Shown: positions 48,243 to 56,625 of the stretch, piece by piece
How the letters are laid out: the number at the start of each line of letters is the position of its first letter
Position numbering within the stretch: position 1 is the stretch's first letter
DNA from: an uncultured Collinsella sp.
GTDB lineage: Bacteria > Actinomycetota > Coriobacteriia > Coriobacteriales > Coriobacteriaceae
Reading direction: 5' to 3'
Length of the DNA: 57,325 nt
NCBI GenBank assembly: GCA_900542155.1
Contig: UQMD01000015.1
Coordinates: 1-57,325, forward strand
The notes under the pieces: model-generated
Database searches by the model: none
What the model was told of the DNA's origin: nothing
What the model saw: the letters and a program-made list of their open reading frames with translations, nothing else
Position numbers and translations under genes: made by a program

Positions 48243-49421
48243 ATGAACGTTCTGGTCGTCAACGCAGGATCTTCGACCCTTAAGTATCAGGTCATCGATA
48301 CCAAGTCCCATAAGGTGTCCGCGAAGGGCTCCTGCGAGCGCGTCTGCTTTACCGGCGGCACCTTCACCCACGCTGCCAACGGCTCCAAGAAGGTGACCGA
48401 GAACATCGAGTTCCCCGACCACAAGGTCGCCATCGAGGTCGTCCTGAAGGACCTCGAGGCCAACGGCGTCAAGATTGAGGGCATCGGCCACCGCATCGTT
48501 CAGGGCGGCTGGTACTTTGGCGATTCCTCCCTCGTCGACGAGGACGTTCTCGCCAAGATCCGCGAGGTTGCCCCGCTCGCCCCGCTGCACAACAACCCCG
48601 AGGCCAACGTTATCGAGTACTGCCTGGAGCAGTATCCCGACCTGCCCAACGTCACGGTTTACGACACCGCTTTCCACTTCAACATGCCCGAGGTCGCCCG
48701 CACCTACGCCCTGCCCAAGGACGTCTGCGACAAGCTGCACATCCGCAAGTATGGCGCTCACGGCACCAGCTACCGTTACATCTCCAAGAAGGTCGCCGAG
48801 ATGACCAACGGCGAGGCCCGCAAGGTCGTCGTGTGCCACATTGGCTCCGGCGCTTCTCTGTGCGCCATCGAGGACGGCAAGTGCATGGACACCACCATGG
48901 GCTTGACGCCGCTCGACGGCGTCATGATGGGTACCCGATGCGGTTCCATCGACCCGGCTACCGTGTGCTACCTGCAGCGCGAGGGTGGCTACACTTTTGA
49001 CGAGGTCGACGAGATGATGAACAAGAAGTCCGGCCTCATGGCCGTGACTGGCGGCAAGACCAACGACTGCCGTAACGTCGAGGAGCTCGCCGCCGCTGGC
49101 GACCCCGAGGCTCAGCTCGCCTTCGATATGTTCGTCTACAAGATTGCCGCCAAGGCCGCCGAGATGGCCACCTCCATGTGTGGCATGGACACCCTGGTCT
49201 TTACTGCTGGCATCGGTGAGCACGCTCCGGCCGTTCGCGCCGGCGTGGCCGATCGTCTGGCTTTTATGGGCGTCAAGATGGATCATGCCCGCAATGCCCT
49301 GCGCGGCGACGGCGCTTGGTGCCTGTCCGCCAAGGATTCCAAGGTCAAGATTTTTGTCATCCCCACGGACGAGGAGTTCATGATCGCTTCCGACGTCGAG
49401 CGCATCGTCAACGCCAAGTAG
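48243..49421 (+). CDS. ackA1: Acetate kinase paralogue with altered active site
   Basis: A 392-residue ASKHA-fold acetate kinase. Conserved residues are present in VVNAGSSTLKY, GHRIVQGG, APLHNN, YDTAFH, MMGTRCGSIDP and PTDEE. Two substitutions stand out against the usual pattern and against the second copy: Tyr177 replaces His in HGTS(H)RY, and Ser202 replaces Asn in the phosphate loop CH(L/I)G(N)G, reading CHIGSGAS. The family Asn contacts the phosphoryl group, so activity or substrate may differ. It is followed by its own terminator and the paralogue. The product may be an acetate, propionate or other short-chain kinase. Confidence 0.88.
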   Translation: MNVLVVNAGSSTLKYQVIDTKSHKVSAKGSCERVCFTGGTFTHAANGSKKVTENIEFPDHKVAIEVVLKDLEANGVKIEGIGHRIVQGGWYFGDSSLVDEDVLAKIREVAPLAPLHNNPEANVIEYCLEQYPDLPNVTVYDTAFHFNMPEVARTYALPKDVCDKLHIRKYGAHGTSYRYISKKVAEMTNGEARKVVVCHIGSGASLCAIEDGKCMDTTMGLTPLDGVMMGTRCGSIDPATVCYLQREGGYTFDEVDEMMNKKSGLMAVTGGKTNDCRNVEELAAAGDPEAQLAFDMFVYKIAAKAAEMATSMCGMDTLVFTAGIGEHAPAVRAGVADRLAFMGVKMDHARNALRGDGAWCLSAKDSKVKIFVIPTDEEFMIASDVERIVNAK

Positions 49422-49432
49422 TTGCAAGAGGG

Positions 49433-49471
49433 GAGGGGCTGGACAGCAACATGCCGTTTGGCCCCTCTTTT
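49433..49471 (+). terminator. Terminator between the ackA genes
   Basis: GAGGGGC (49433-49439) and GCCCCTC (49461-49467) pair around a 21-nt loop and run into TTTT. Confidence 0.65.
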
Positions 49472-49583
49472 GCGCTCGTTGGGCGATATGCATGATAGCT
49501 ATTTATCAAGCTGTGATAACTTCTTATTAACATACGGCCGCCTTAAGGGGCATGCCGACCGTATTGCACTGCAAAGGAGTCTC

Positions 49584-50762
49584 ATGAACGTACTTGTTGT
49601 TAACGCCGGCAGCTCAAGCCTTAAATATCAGCTCTTGGATACCGATACCCGCGAGGTTTTCGCCAAGGGCAACTGCGAGCGTATCGGCTCGGACATGGGC
49701 ATCTTTGGTCACGCCGAGAACGGTGGCACCAAGCAGACCGAAGAGGTTCCCTTCCCCGATCATCGCTCGGCCATTGCGCGCGTACTCGAGGAGCTCGAGA
49801 AGACCGACTTTACGATCGATGGCATCGGCCACCGTATCGTTCAGGGTGGCTGGCATTTCGATGATTCCGCGGTCGTCGACGATGAGGTCATGGCTAAGAT
49901 CCTTGAGGTGGCCCCGCTCGCCCCGCTGCACAATTACGGCGAGGCCGCGGCAATCGAATATTGCCGCGAGAAGTATCCGGAGCTGCCCAATGTGGCCGTC
50001 TTCGACACCTCGTTCCACATGACCATGCCCGAGGTCGCCTACACCTACGCCCTGCCCAAGGACGTGTGCGACAAGTACCACGTGCGCAAATATGGCGCGC
50101 ACGGTACGAGCCACCGTTACGAGTGGATGATGGCCAAGGAGATCCTGGGTGCGCGCTGCCACCGTCTGCTTTCGTGCCATCTGGGCAACGGCGCCTCGCT
50201 TGCCGCCATCGAGGACGGCGTGTGCCGCGATACCACGATGGGCCTCACGCCGCTTGACGGTCTGATGATGGGCACCCGTTGTGGTTCTATCGACCCGGCC
50301 ACCGTGTGCTACCTCCAGCGCGAGGGCGGCTACACCTACCAGGAAGTCGATGACATGATGAACAAGCAGTCCGGTCTGCTTGCCATCTCGGGCATCTCCA
50401 ACGACGCCCGCGACATCCGTACGCGCGCCTCCGAGGGTGACGAGCGCTGCCTGCTCGCCTTCGATATGTTCGCCTATAAGGCCATGCAGCAGGCCGGTTC
50501 CATGATCGCCTCCATGGCGGGCGTGGACACCATTACCTTTACCGCCGGCATCGGCGAGAATGACTGGTCGATCCGCAAGGCCTTCTGCGACTGCTTTGAG
50601 TGGCTGGGCGTGCGTATCGACAACAACAAGAACCGCGAGGCCGTGGGCAACGGCCCGCAGGTCATCAGCGCCGCCGGCTCTTCCGTCACGGTCATGGTCA
50701 TCCCCACCGACGAGGAATACATGATCGCCCACGACGTCGAGCGCCTGACCGCGAACAACTAG
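49584..50762 (+). CDS. ackA: Acetate kinase
   Basis: A 392-residue acetate kinase with all usual catalytic segments intact: VVNAGSSSLKY, GHRIVQGG, APLHNY, FDTSFH, GAHGTSHRY with His177, SCHLGNGASLA with Asn202, MMGTRCGSIDP and PTDEE. It makes ATP from acetyl phosphate, the last step of acetate fermentation. AAAGGAG precedes the ATG. It is the second of two tandem copies and is convergent with pta, which makes acetyl phosphate, so the two genes form a functional pair in opposite orientation. Confidence 0.95.
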   Translation: MNVLVVNAGSSSLKYQLLDTDTREVFAKGNCERIGSDMGIFGHAENGGTKQTEEVPFPDHRSAIARVLEELEKTDFTIDGIGHRIVQGGWHFDDSAVVDDEVMAKILEVAPLAPLHNYGEAAAIEYCREKYPELPNVAVFDTSFHMTMPEVAYTYALPKDVCDKYHVRKYGAHGTSHRYEWMMAKEILGARCHRLLSCHLGNGASLAAIEDGVCRDTTMGLTPLDGLMMGTRCGSIDPATVCYLQREGGYTYQEVDDMMNKQSGLLAISGISNDARDIRTRASEGDERCLLAFDMFAYKAMQQAGSMIASMAGVDTITFTAGIGENDWSIRKAFCDCFEWLGVRIDNNKNREAVGNGPQVISAAGSSVTVMVIPTDEEYMIAHDVERLTANN

Positions 50763-50782
50763 CGCTCATTTGCAATTGAATG

Positions 50783-50819
50783 AAAGGCCTCCAGAGCAAA
50801 CGGCTCCGGAGGCCTTTTT
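50783..50819 (+). terminator. Terminator of ackA
   Basis: AAAGGCCTCC (50783-50792) pairs with GGAGGCCTTT (50808-50817), with inner GAGC/GCTC, then TTTTT. Between here and 50982 nothing else is seen. Confidence 0.85.
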
Positions 50820-50982
50820 GTTGGCAGAAGGACGGCGGTCGCGTTTCGCATTTCGGATCCAAAGTGACCATATCCGCAACGCATACGCCCTCAGCAACGT
50901 CACCCATGCATTCAGATCCTCAGCCCCAGCTCGTAGCCAAGCCGCCGTCCACTCCAGATTCCCTGATCGCTACGTAGCGGTA

Positions 50983-51113
50983 GAAGGCCGCACAGGCTAA
51001 CCCCTGAAAACAATCCGCAGACCAGAAACGCCCCCGTTCGTAGCTCCGAAGGAGCAGAACGGGGGCGTTTCATTGGTCGAGGACGTTTTCAGGGGTTAGC
51101 CTGTGCGGCCTTC
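50983..51113. repeat. 29-bp perfect inverted repeat enclosing the pta terminator
   Basis: Outer arms 50983-51011 and 51085-51113 are perfectly complementary over 29 nt. Nested inside are a 15-bp perfect stem (51025-51039 with 51057-51071) and a small GCTCC-gaa-GGAGC tip, so the whole folds as one rod. The inner stem is the likely bidirectional terminator of pta and ackA. The outer stem is extra. Confidence 0.9.
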
Positions 51114-51128
51114 GGTGGGATACGTCCG

Positions 51129-52109
51129 CTACTCAGCCATCTGAGCCTGGACGGCGGTGATGGCCACGACACCCACGATGTCGTCGGCAGAGCAGCCGCG
51201 CGAAAGGTCGTTAACCGGCTTGGCAATGCCCTGCAGGATAGGGCCGTAAGCGTCGGCGCCGGCGAAGCGCTGGACCAGTTTGTAGCCGATGTTGCCGGCC
51301 TCGAGGTCGGGGAACACAAGCACGTTGGCCTTGCCGGCAACGGAGGAGCCGGGAGCCTTGAGCTGGGCGACGGTGGGAACGATGGCGGCGTCAAGCTGAA
51401 GGTCGCCATCGATGGCGAGCTCGGGGGCCTTCTCCTTGCAGAACTTCACGGCCTCTTGGACCTTCTTGGCGACCTCGCCGCCGGCGGAGCCCATGGTGGA
51501 GTAGGAGAGCATGGCCACGTGCGGCTCGACGCTGCCCATAAAAGTGGACCAGGAGTGAGCGGAGGCGATGGCGATCTCGGAGAGCTCGTCGGAGGACGGG
51601 TTGATGTTGAGGCCGCAGTCGGCGAAGATCAGCGTACCGTCGGTGCCGAACTGCGGGGTGTCGGTGCACATCACGAAGAAGGCCGAGACCAGCTTGGTGC
51701 CCGGGGCGGTCTTGAGGATCTGCAGCGCGGGGCGCAGGGTGTCGGCGGTGGAGTGGCAGGCGCCGGAGACCAGGCCGTCGGCGTCGCCCATCTTGACCAT
51801 CATGGTGCCAAAGTAGGTGGCGTCCATCACCTGGGCGCGAGCCTGCTCGATGGTGACACCCTTCTTGGCACGGAGCTCGGCAAACTTCTGCGCATACTCC
51901 TCGTGCTTCTCGGCATTGCGCGGATCGATGACGGTGGCGCCGGGAACGTTGATCTCGTCGGGGTTGCCCAGGATGACGATCTTTGCCAGGCCCTCCTCGA
52001 TGATCTTGGTGGCCGCGACGATGGTGCGCGGATCCTCGCCCTCGGGCAGGACGATCGTCTTAAGGTCGGCCTTGGCGGCAGACTTCATACGGTTAAGGAA
52101 ATCGCTCAT
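51129..52109 (-). CDS. pta: Phosphate acetyltransferase
   Basis: A 326-residue class I phosphotransacetylase converting acetyl-CoA and phosphate into acetyl phosphate. It opens KTIVLPEGEDPRTIVAATKI and has the PTA signature VSGACHSTADTLRPALQI, CTDTPQFGTDGTLIFADCGL and DLEAGNIGYKLVQRF near the C-terminus. AAGGAG precedes the ATG at 52109. It is convergent with ackA and divergent from glf, whose promoter region it shares. Confidence 0.95.
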   Translation of the reverse strand: MSDFLNRMKSAAKADLKTIVLPEGEDPRTIVAATKIIEEGLAKIVILGNPDEINVPGATVIDPRNAEKHEEYAQKFAELRAKKGVTIEQARAQVMDATYFGTMMVKMGDADGLVSGACHSTADTLRPALQILKTAPGTKLVSAFFVMCTDTPQFGTDGTLIFADCGLNINPSSDELSEIAIASAHSWSTFMGSVEPHVAMLSYSTMGSAGGEVAKKVQEAVKFCKEKAPELAIDGDLQLDAAIVPTVAQLKAPGSSVAGKANVLVFPDLEAGNIGYKLVQRFAGADAYGPILQGIAKPVNDLSRGCSADDIVGVVAITAVQAQMAE

Positions 52110-52236
52110 GTTACTCCTTACAAGCGTTTCACTAAGCTCCAGGCGCCCGGCTGTTCACGAATAAACCCGCTGCTAGCGGGTTTACCTTTCAAATTTGTAC
52201 GCCGCGGTGCTTGAGCTTTCCTTGTGTGGCAAGCTC

Positions 52237-52262
52237 ATTATAGGACGCATTAGCGCTATAAT
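52237..52262. promoter_or_regulatory. Symmetric divergent -10 boxes for pta and glf
   Basis: ATTATAG (52236-52242) and CTATAAT (52256-52262) form an inverted repeat, giving a TATAAT on the minus strand (52237-52242) toward pta and one on the plus strand (52257-52262) toward glf. The -35 elements are poor. Divergent transcription from one symmetric site is implied. Confidence 0.45.
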
Positions 52263-52340
52263 CGCTCTGATAAATATGTCTCGAAGAATGTTCGAGAAAA
52301 GCCCAGCTAACGAGCCCGTGGCTTTTGACAAGGAGTATCG

Positions 52341-53543
52341 ATGCAGATTACCTCAGGCCTGCCTGAAGGCTTTAACGCCGGCGCGTACGACATGATTGTC
52401 GTCGGTGCTGGATATGCCGGTGCCGTTTGCGCCCGCCGTCTTGCCGAGACCATCGGCTATCGTGTTGCCGTTTTGGAGCGCCGTAGCCACATTGCGGGCA
52501 ATGCCTATGACTGCACTGACGAGGCCGGAATCCTGATCCACGAGTACGGTCCGCATATCTATCACACCTTTAACGAGCGCGTGCACAATTTCCTGTCGCG
52601 CTTTACCAAGTGGACGGATTATCAGCACAAGGTGCTCGCCAACATCAACGGCACCCTTATGCCCGTGCCCTTCAACCATGCGAGTCTCAAACTCGCCTTT
52701 GGTGACGAGCGCGGCGAGGAGCTGTATCAGAAGCTCGTGGAGACCTTTGGCAAGGATGTCAAGGTGCCCATTATGGAGCTGCGTAAGAAGAACGACCCCG
52801 ACTTGGCCGAGGTCGCTGATTACGTTTACGAGAACGTCTTTTTGCATTACACCATGAAGCAGTGGGGCCAGACACCCGACCAGATCGATCCCTCGATCAC
52901 CGGCCGCGTTCCCGTCTTTGTGGGCGACGATGACCGCTACTTCCCGCAGGCTCCTTTCCAGGGCATGCCGCAGGACGGCTATACCGCGCTGTTCGAGCAT
53001 ATGCTCGATCACGATCTGATGGACGTGTTCTGTGACGTAGACGCCCGTGACCTCTTTGAAATCGACGAGACCACCGTCAAGATCGACGGCAAGGTCTATG
53101 GTGGCGAGATCGTCTACACCGGTCCGCTCGACGAGCTGTTCAACCTCGACCTGGGCGCGCTGCCGTACCGCACACTCGACATGAAGTTCGAGACGCTCGA
53201 TCTGGATCAGTTCCAGCCCGTGGGCACCGTCAACTACACCACGAGCGAGGACTATACGCGCATTACCGAGTTCAAGAACATGACCGGTCAGGTCCTGCCC
53301 GGCAAGACCACCATCATGAAGGAGTACTCCAAGGCCTATACGCCCGGCTCGGGCGAGACGCCGTATTACGCCATCCTGGAGCCCGAGAACCGTGAGCTCT
53401 ACGAGCGCTATCTTGAGCGCGTCCAGAACCTGACGAACTTCCACCCAGTTGGTCGCCTGGCCGAGTATCGCTACTACGATATGGATGCTGTGACCAACTC
53501 CGCCCTCGACCTATCGGATGAGATTATCGCCTGCCATGCATAA
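52341..53543 (+). CDS. glf: UDP-galactopyranose mutase
   Basis: A 400-residue FAD enzyme that isomerises UDP-Galp to UDP-Galf. Its Rossmann motif is MIVVGAGYAGAVCARRLAE; then ERRSHIAGNAYD, HEYGPHIYHTFNE with the conserved His residues, YTMKQWG, and DDRYFPQAPFQGMPQDGYTA, where mutase Arg and Tyr residues lie. AAGGAG lies 5 nt before the ATG. A glycosyltransferase gene overlaps its stop codon by 8 nt, so galactofuranose is probably put on a surface polysaccharide by the two products together. Confidence 0.95.
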   Translation: MQITSGLPEGFNAGAYDMIVVGAGYAGAVCARRLAETIGYRVAVLERRSHIAGNAYDCTDEAGILIHEYGPHIYHTFNERVHNFLSRFTKWTDYQHKVLANINGTLMPVPFNHASLKLAFGDERGEELYQKLVETFGKDVKVPIMELRKKNDPDLAEVADYVYENVFLHYTMKQWGQTPDQIDPSITGRVPVFVGDDDRYFPQAPFQGMPQDGYTALFEHMLDHDLMDVFCDVDARDLFEIDETTVKIDGKVYGGEIVYTGPLDELFNLDLGALPYRTLDMKFETLDLDQFQPVGTVNYTTSEDYTRITEFKNMTGQVLPGKTTIMKEYSKAYTPGSGETPYYAILEPENRELYERYLERVQNLTNFHPVGRLAEYRYYDMDAVTNSALDLSDEIIACHA

Positions 53544-54567
53544 AGTTATTACATTCGGTATTCCCTCGTATAACGCCGCCAAGGACATGGACCATTGCAT
53601 CACCTCTATTCTGGAGGGGAGCAATTACGCCACCGATATCGAGATCATCATCGTCGATGACGGTTCCAAGGACGAGACGGCCGCTAAGGCCGACGAGTGG
53701 GAGGCGCGTTACCCCGGTATTATCCGCGCGGTGCATCAGGAGAATGGCGGCCACGGTATCGCCGTCCTTTCGGGCCTGCGCGAGGCACAGGGCACCTATT
53801 ACAAGGTTGTCGACTCGGACGACTGGCTCGACGGCGCAGCCCTTTCGACCATGCTTTCGATCCTGCGCGGCTTTGAGGAGCGCGACCAGCGCGTGGACCT
53901 GTTTATCTCGAACTACGTGTACGAGAAGGTTTACGAGGGCACGCATACCGCTATCGGTTACAAGTTTGCCCTGCCGCGCAAAAAGATCTTTACCTGGGAC
54001 CAGATCGGTCATTTCCGCCTGGACCAGAACCTACTCATGCACAGCCTGTGCTATCGCACGGATGTACTGCGCGAGTCCAACCTTCCCATGCCGCCGCACA
54101 CGTTCTATGTGGACAACATCTACGCCTACGTGCCGCTGCCGCGTTGCAAGACTATCTATTACGCCGACATCGACCTCTACCGCTACTTTATCGGTCGCGA
54201 GGGCCAGAGCGTCAACGAGGCGACGATGGTTAAACGCCTGGACCAGCAGTTCCGCGTTACGCGCATCATGATGGAATCGTTCCACCTGTACAGCGATGTC
54301 GAGTCGTCGCGTCTGCGCTCGTACATGATGGGCTATTTCACCATGATGATGGCGATTTGCTCGGTGCTTACCAAGCTTTCCGATGAGGATTGTGCCGATG
54401 AGCGTCTGAAGACGCTGTGGGGCGATTTGAAGTCCTACGACGAGCGCATGTATCGTCGTGCGCGCTACGGCGTGGTCGGCTTCTTTACTAACCTGCGCGG
54501 ACGGGCCGGGGACAAAACCACACTCGGCCTATACCGTCTTGCCTCAAAGATCTTCAAATTCAACTAG
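53536..54567 (+). CDS. Family 2 glycosyltransferase, candidate galactofuranosyltransferase
   Basis: A 343-residue GT-A fold glycosyltransferase. It begins VITFGIPSYNAAKDMDHCIT and has EIIIVDDGSKDETA, the metal-binding DSDDWLDG, and ENGGHGIAVLSGLREAQG. No membrane segments are seen apart from a hydrophobic region near residue 275 (MMGYFTMMMAICSVLT). The ATG at 53536 overlaps glf by 8 nt, implying coupled translation and use of UDP-Galf; the acceptor is unknown. Its last codons, encoding SKIFKFN, are mirrored on the minus strand 180 nt away. Confidence 0.85.
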   Translation: MHKVITFGIPSYNAAKDMDHCITSILEGSNYATDIEIIIVDDGSKDETAAKADEWEARYPGIIRAVHQENGGHGIAVLSGLREAQGTYYKVVDSDDWLDGAALSTMLSILRGFEERDQRVDLFISNYVYEKVYEGTHTAIGYKFALPRKKIFTWDQIGHFRLDQNLLMHSLCYRTDVLRESNLPMPPHTFYVDNIYAYVPLPRCKTIYYADIDLYRYFIGREGQSVNEATMVKRLDQQFRVTRIMMESFHLYSDVESSRLRSYMMGYFTMMMAICSVLTKLSDEDCADERLKTLWGDLKSYDERMYRRARYGVVGFFTNLRGRAGDKTTLGLYRLASKIFKFN

Positions 54568-54599
54568 CTGCTGAGTAATCGCTGCTGATAGGTTGACTG

Positions 54600-54709
54600 G
54601 GCCCCTTGGCCTTTAGTTTGCTACTGCGAACAGTCCTGCTCGCACGGAAAGCACATTAAGTGCTTTCCGGCTCGTGCGGAACTTGTATCAAACTAAAGGC
54701 CAAGGGGCC
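54600..54709. repeat. Structured intergenic repeat family 2, copy 1
   Basis: Outer arms 54600-54620 and 54689-54709 are a perfect 21-bp stem. Inside is a core with CGCACG/CGTGCG and GGAAAGCAC-attaa-GTGCTTTCC (54646-54668). The inverse copy at 54804-54928 shares the core but has unrelated, self-complementary outer arms. Confidence 0.85.
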
Positions 54710-54734
54710 TCTGCTATAAGAATCGATTGTCAGG

Positions 54735-54770
54735 TTATTTGAATTTGAAGATCTTGGACGCGCGGTACAC
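54735..54770 (-). pseudogene. Remnant 3' end of a second glycosyltransferase gene
   Basis: Read on the minus strand, this stretch encodes VYRASKIFKFK and a stop, nearly identical to the end of the GT2 protein encoded at 53536-54567 (YRLASKIFKFN). A 17-nt exact inverted match (54549-54565 with 54739-54755) supports common origin. The upstream part is lost; repeat copy 2 of family 2 stands where the gene body would be. It is best read as the tail of a deleted or displaced paralogue. Confidence 0.6.
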
Positions 54771-54803
54771 AGGGGCCTGGGCTGAAAGGGATCTGGTTGA
54801 GTA

Positions 54804-54928
54804 GGTTGCCCGGTGGGGCTTGGTTATGTTTGTCGCGAGTTCCGCACGAGCCGAAGAGCACTTAATGTGCTCTTCGTGCGAGCCAGGACTGTAGAGCAGC
54901 AAACATAACCAAGCCCCACCGGGCAACC
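54804..54928. repeat. Structured intergenic repeat family 2, copy 2
   Basis: Outer arms 54804-54832 and 54900-54928 are perfectly complementary over 29 nt. The core GAAGAGCAC-ttaat-GTGCTCTTC (54853-54875) with CGCACGAG/CTCGTGCG-type flanks matches copy 1 read in reverse. The core stem differs at paired positions between copies (GGAAAGCAC against GAAGAGCAC), again with pairing kept. It lies 12 nt beyond the P1 peptidase stop codon and may act as its terminator. Confidence 0.85.
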
Positions 54929-54940
54929 GTACGAGCTAGT

Positions 54941-55942
54941 TTACTTTGCGGCGCCGGGGATGCCGTGGGAGGTTTTGGCGGTTTTGGCTCCGTTTACGAT
55001 GGCGGTTTCCAGCGCCCTTACGGCGAGCATGCCCAGCAGGTCTAGGGGAATGGCGGCGCTTGCCTGGGCGCCCAGTTTGCCACTGGCGAGGGTGTAGATG
55101 GTGTCGCCGTCGTTGGTGGTATGCGTGGGGCGAATGGCGTGCGCGTAGGCGTCTGCTGCCATCTGGGAGACCTTGGTGGCCTGGGCCTTGGTGAGCTCCA
55201 CGTTGGTGACGATGCAGCTGATGGTGGTGTTGGTGCGGTCGAGCGGCATCTGCATGGATCCGGCGGCGGCAAAGGCTGCGAGTTCCATGTCGACGATCTG
55301 GTCGCTATCGGCTGCGGCGCGCATACCGGCGACCCACTCGCCGGTGAAGGGGTCGACAACGTTGCCGCAGGCGTTGACCGAGACCACGGCGCCCACCTTG
55401 ATGGGGCCGAGCGCCAAAGCGGCAGCGCCAAGGCCGGCCTTCATGCAGGTAGCGGGGCCCATGAGTTTACCCACGGTAGCGCCCGTGCCGGCGCCTACGT
55501 TGCCCTGCTCGAGTGTGGTGGGGGTGTTGTCGAGTGCTTCGCGCACGGCGGCGATGCCGGCCTCAATGTCGGGGCGCACGGTGGGGTCGCCATAGGCAAG
55601 ATCGAAGATGCAGCTGGAGCACACGATAGGCACCTGCGTGGGGCCGACGGGAAGGCCGATGCCGCGGCTCTCGAGCTCGCGGGCGACGCCGCTTGCGGCC
55701 TCCAGACCAAAGGCCGATCCGCCCGAAAGGCAGACGGCGTGGACCTTGTCGACGGTGTTCTCGGGTCGCAGCAGGTCGGTTTCGCGCGATGCTGGAGCAC
55801 CGCCGCGAACGTCAGCGCCGCCGGTGGCGCCCTCGGGTGCCACGATTACGGTGCAACCGGTGCCGGCCTCCTCGTCCGTATAGTTGCCATAGCAAAAGCC
55901 ATCGACATCGCAGACGTCAATGGCCTCGAGCAGTGTATCCAT
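54941..55942 (-). CDS. P1 family (S58) peptidase, DmpA-like
   Basis: A 333-residue member of the S58/P1 family, self-processing Ntn-type aminopeptidases such as DmpA and BapA. Motifs: CLSGGSAFGLEAASGVAREL, GNVGAGTGATVGKL, KVGAVVSVNACGNVVDP and RTNTTISCIVTNVELTK, where cleavage exposes the Ser or Thr nucleophile. Length is typical. AGGAG lies upstream of the ATG at 55942. No signal peptide is seen, so it is probably cytoplasmic. Beta-peptidyl or D-aminopeptidase activity is possible. Confidence 0.88.
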   Translation of the reverse strand: MDTLLEAIDVCDVDGFCYGNYTDEEAGTGCTVIVAPEGATGGADVRGGAPASRETDLLRPENTVDKVHAVCLSGGSAFGLEAASGVARELESRGIGLPVGPTQVPIVCSSCIFDLAYGDPTVRPDIEAGIAAVREALDNTPTTLEQGNVGAGTGATVGKLMGPATCMKAGLGAAALALGPIKVGAVVSVNACGNVVDPFTGEWVAGMRAAADSDQIVDMELAAFAAAGSMQMPLDRTNTTISCIVTNVELTKAQATKVSQMAADAYAHAIRPTHTTNDGDTIYTLASGKLGAQASAAIPLDLLGMLAVRALETAIVNGAKTAKTSHGIPGAAK

Positions 55943-56012
55943 GTTTAACTCCTATCGGTTTTCCGCCGCGCCATGTGCCCGGTCGGGATCCGTACGGTAC
56001 GCCAAAATTGTA

Positions 56013-56035
56013 GGCGCTGGGAGATACCCAGCGCC
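56013..56035 (-). terminator. Terminator of the DJ-1/maf operon
   Basis: GGCGCTGGG (56013-56021) and CCCAGCGCC (56027-56035) pair around 5 nt; the minus strand continues TACAATTTTG, a loose T-rich tail. Confidence 0.7.
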
Positions 56036-56043
56036 AGGTGCAA

Positions 56044-56625
56044 TTACGAGAGTTTTTGAATCGCGCGCGCGACGCGAGCGATGGGTAGGCCCACCACGTT
56101 ATAGAAGTCGCCCGATATATCATGCACGAGCATGCGTCCTCCTGTGCCCTGAATGCCGTAGGCGCCGGCCTTGTCCATGGGCTCACCCGAGGCGACGTAG
56201 TGCTCGATCTGTTCGTCCTTGAGCTCGTAGAACGTCACGTCGGTCACATCGACAAAGGACAGGCTCTCGGCGGCGTGCGGAGCCGTGGCGTCGCCGGCCT
56301 TGACGATGCAGACGCCGGTCGCCACCTGGTGCGTGCGGCCCGAAAGCTCGCGGAGCATGGTGCGCGCCTTGTCCTCATTTGCGGGCTTGCCCAAAATTCT
56401 ACCGTCAAACGTGACGATAGTATCGGCAGCGACGGTCAGCTCGTTGGGCTCGGCGTGTTCAGCGGCGACGGCAGCGGCTTTGGCGCGTGCCAGGCGCTCG
56501 ACGAGCGTAAGCGGAGCTTCGCCATCAAAAGGCGTCTCGTCGATATCTGCTGGAATCACGCGAATGTCATAGCCCGCTTCGCGCATCAACTCGATGCGGC
56601 GCGGTGATTGCGAAGCCAAAATCAT
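56044..56625 (-). CDS. maf: Maf-like nucleoside triphosphate pyrophosphatase
   Basis: A 193-residue Maf/Ham1-like house-cleaning pyrophosphatase. It starts ILASQSPRRIELMREAGYDI, with the SQSPRR phosphate-binding motif, and contains TVAADTIVTFDGRILGKPAN with the catalytic Asp, SGRTHQVATGV and DKAGAYGIQGTGG. It hydrolyses non-canonical or pyrimidine NTPs. Its ATG at 56625 overlaps the stop of the upstream DJ-1 gene by 4 nt (ATGA), so the two are translationally coupled. Confidence 0.92.
   Translation of the reverse strand: MILASQSPRRIELMREAGYDIRVIPADIDETPFDGEAPLTLVERLARAKAAAVAAEHAEPNELTVAADTIVTFDGRILGKPANEDKARTMLRELSGRTHQVATGVCIVKAGDATAPHAAESLSFVDVTDVTFYELKDEQIEHYVASGEPMDKAGAYGIQGTGGRMLVHDISGDFYNVVGLPIARVARAIQKLS

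Noticed and set aside
48228..49493. A 421-codon frame antisense to the first acetate kinase gene
   Set aside because: It is a codon-bias shadow of the highly expressed sense gene, with a repetitive Gly/Val/His composition and no ribosome binding site.
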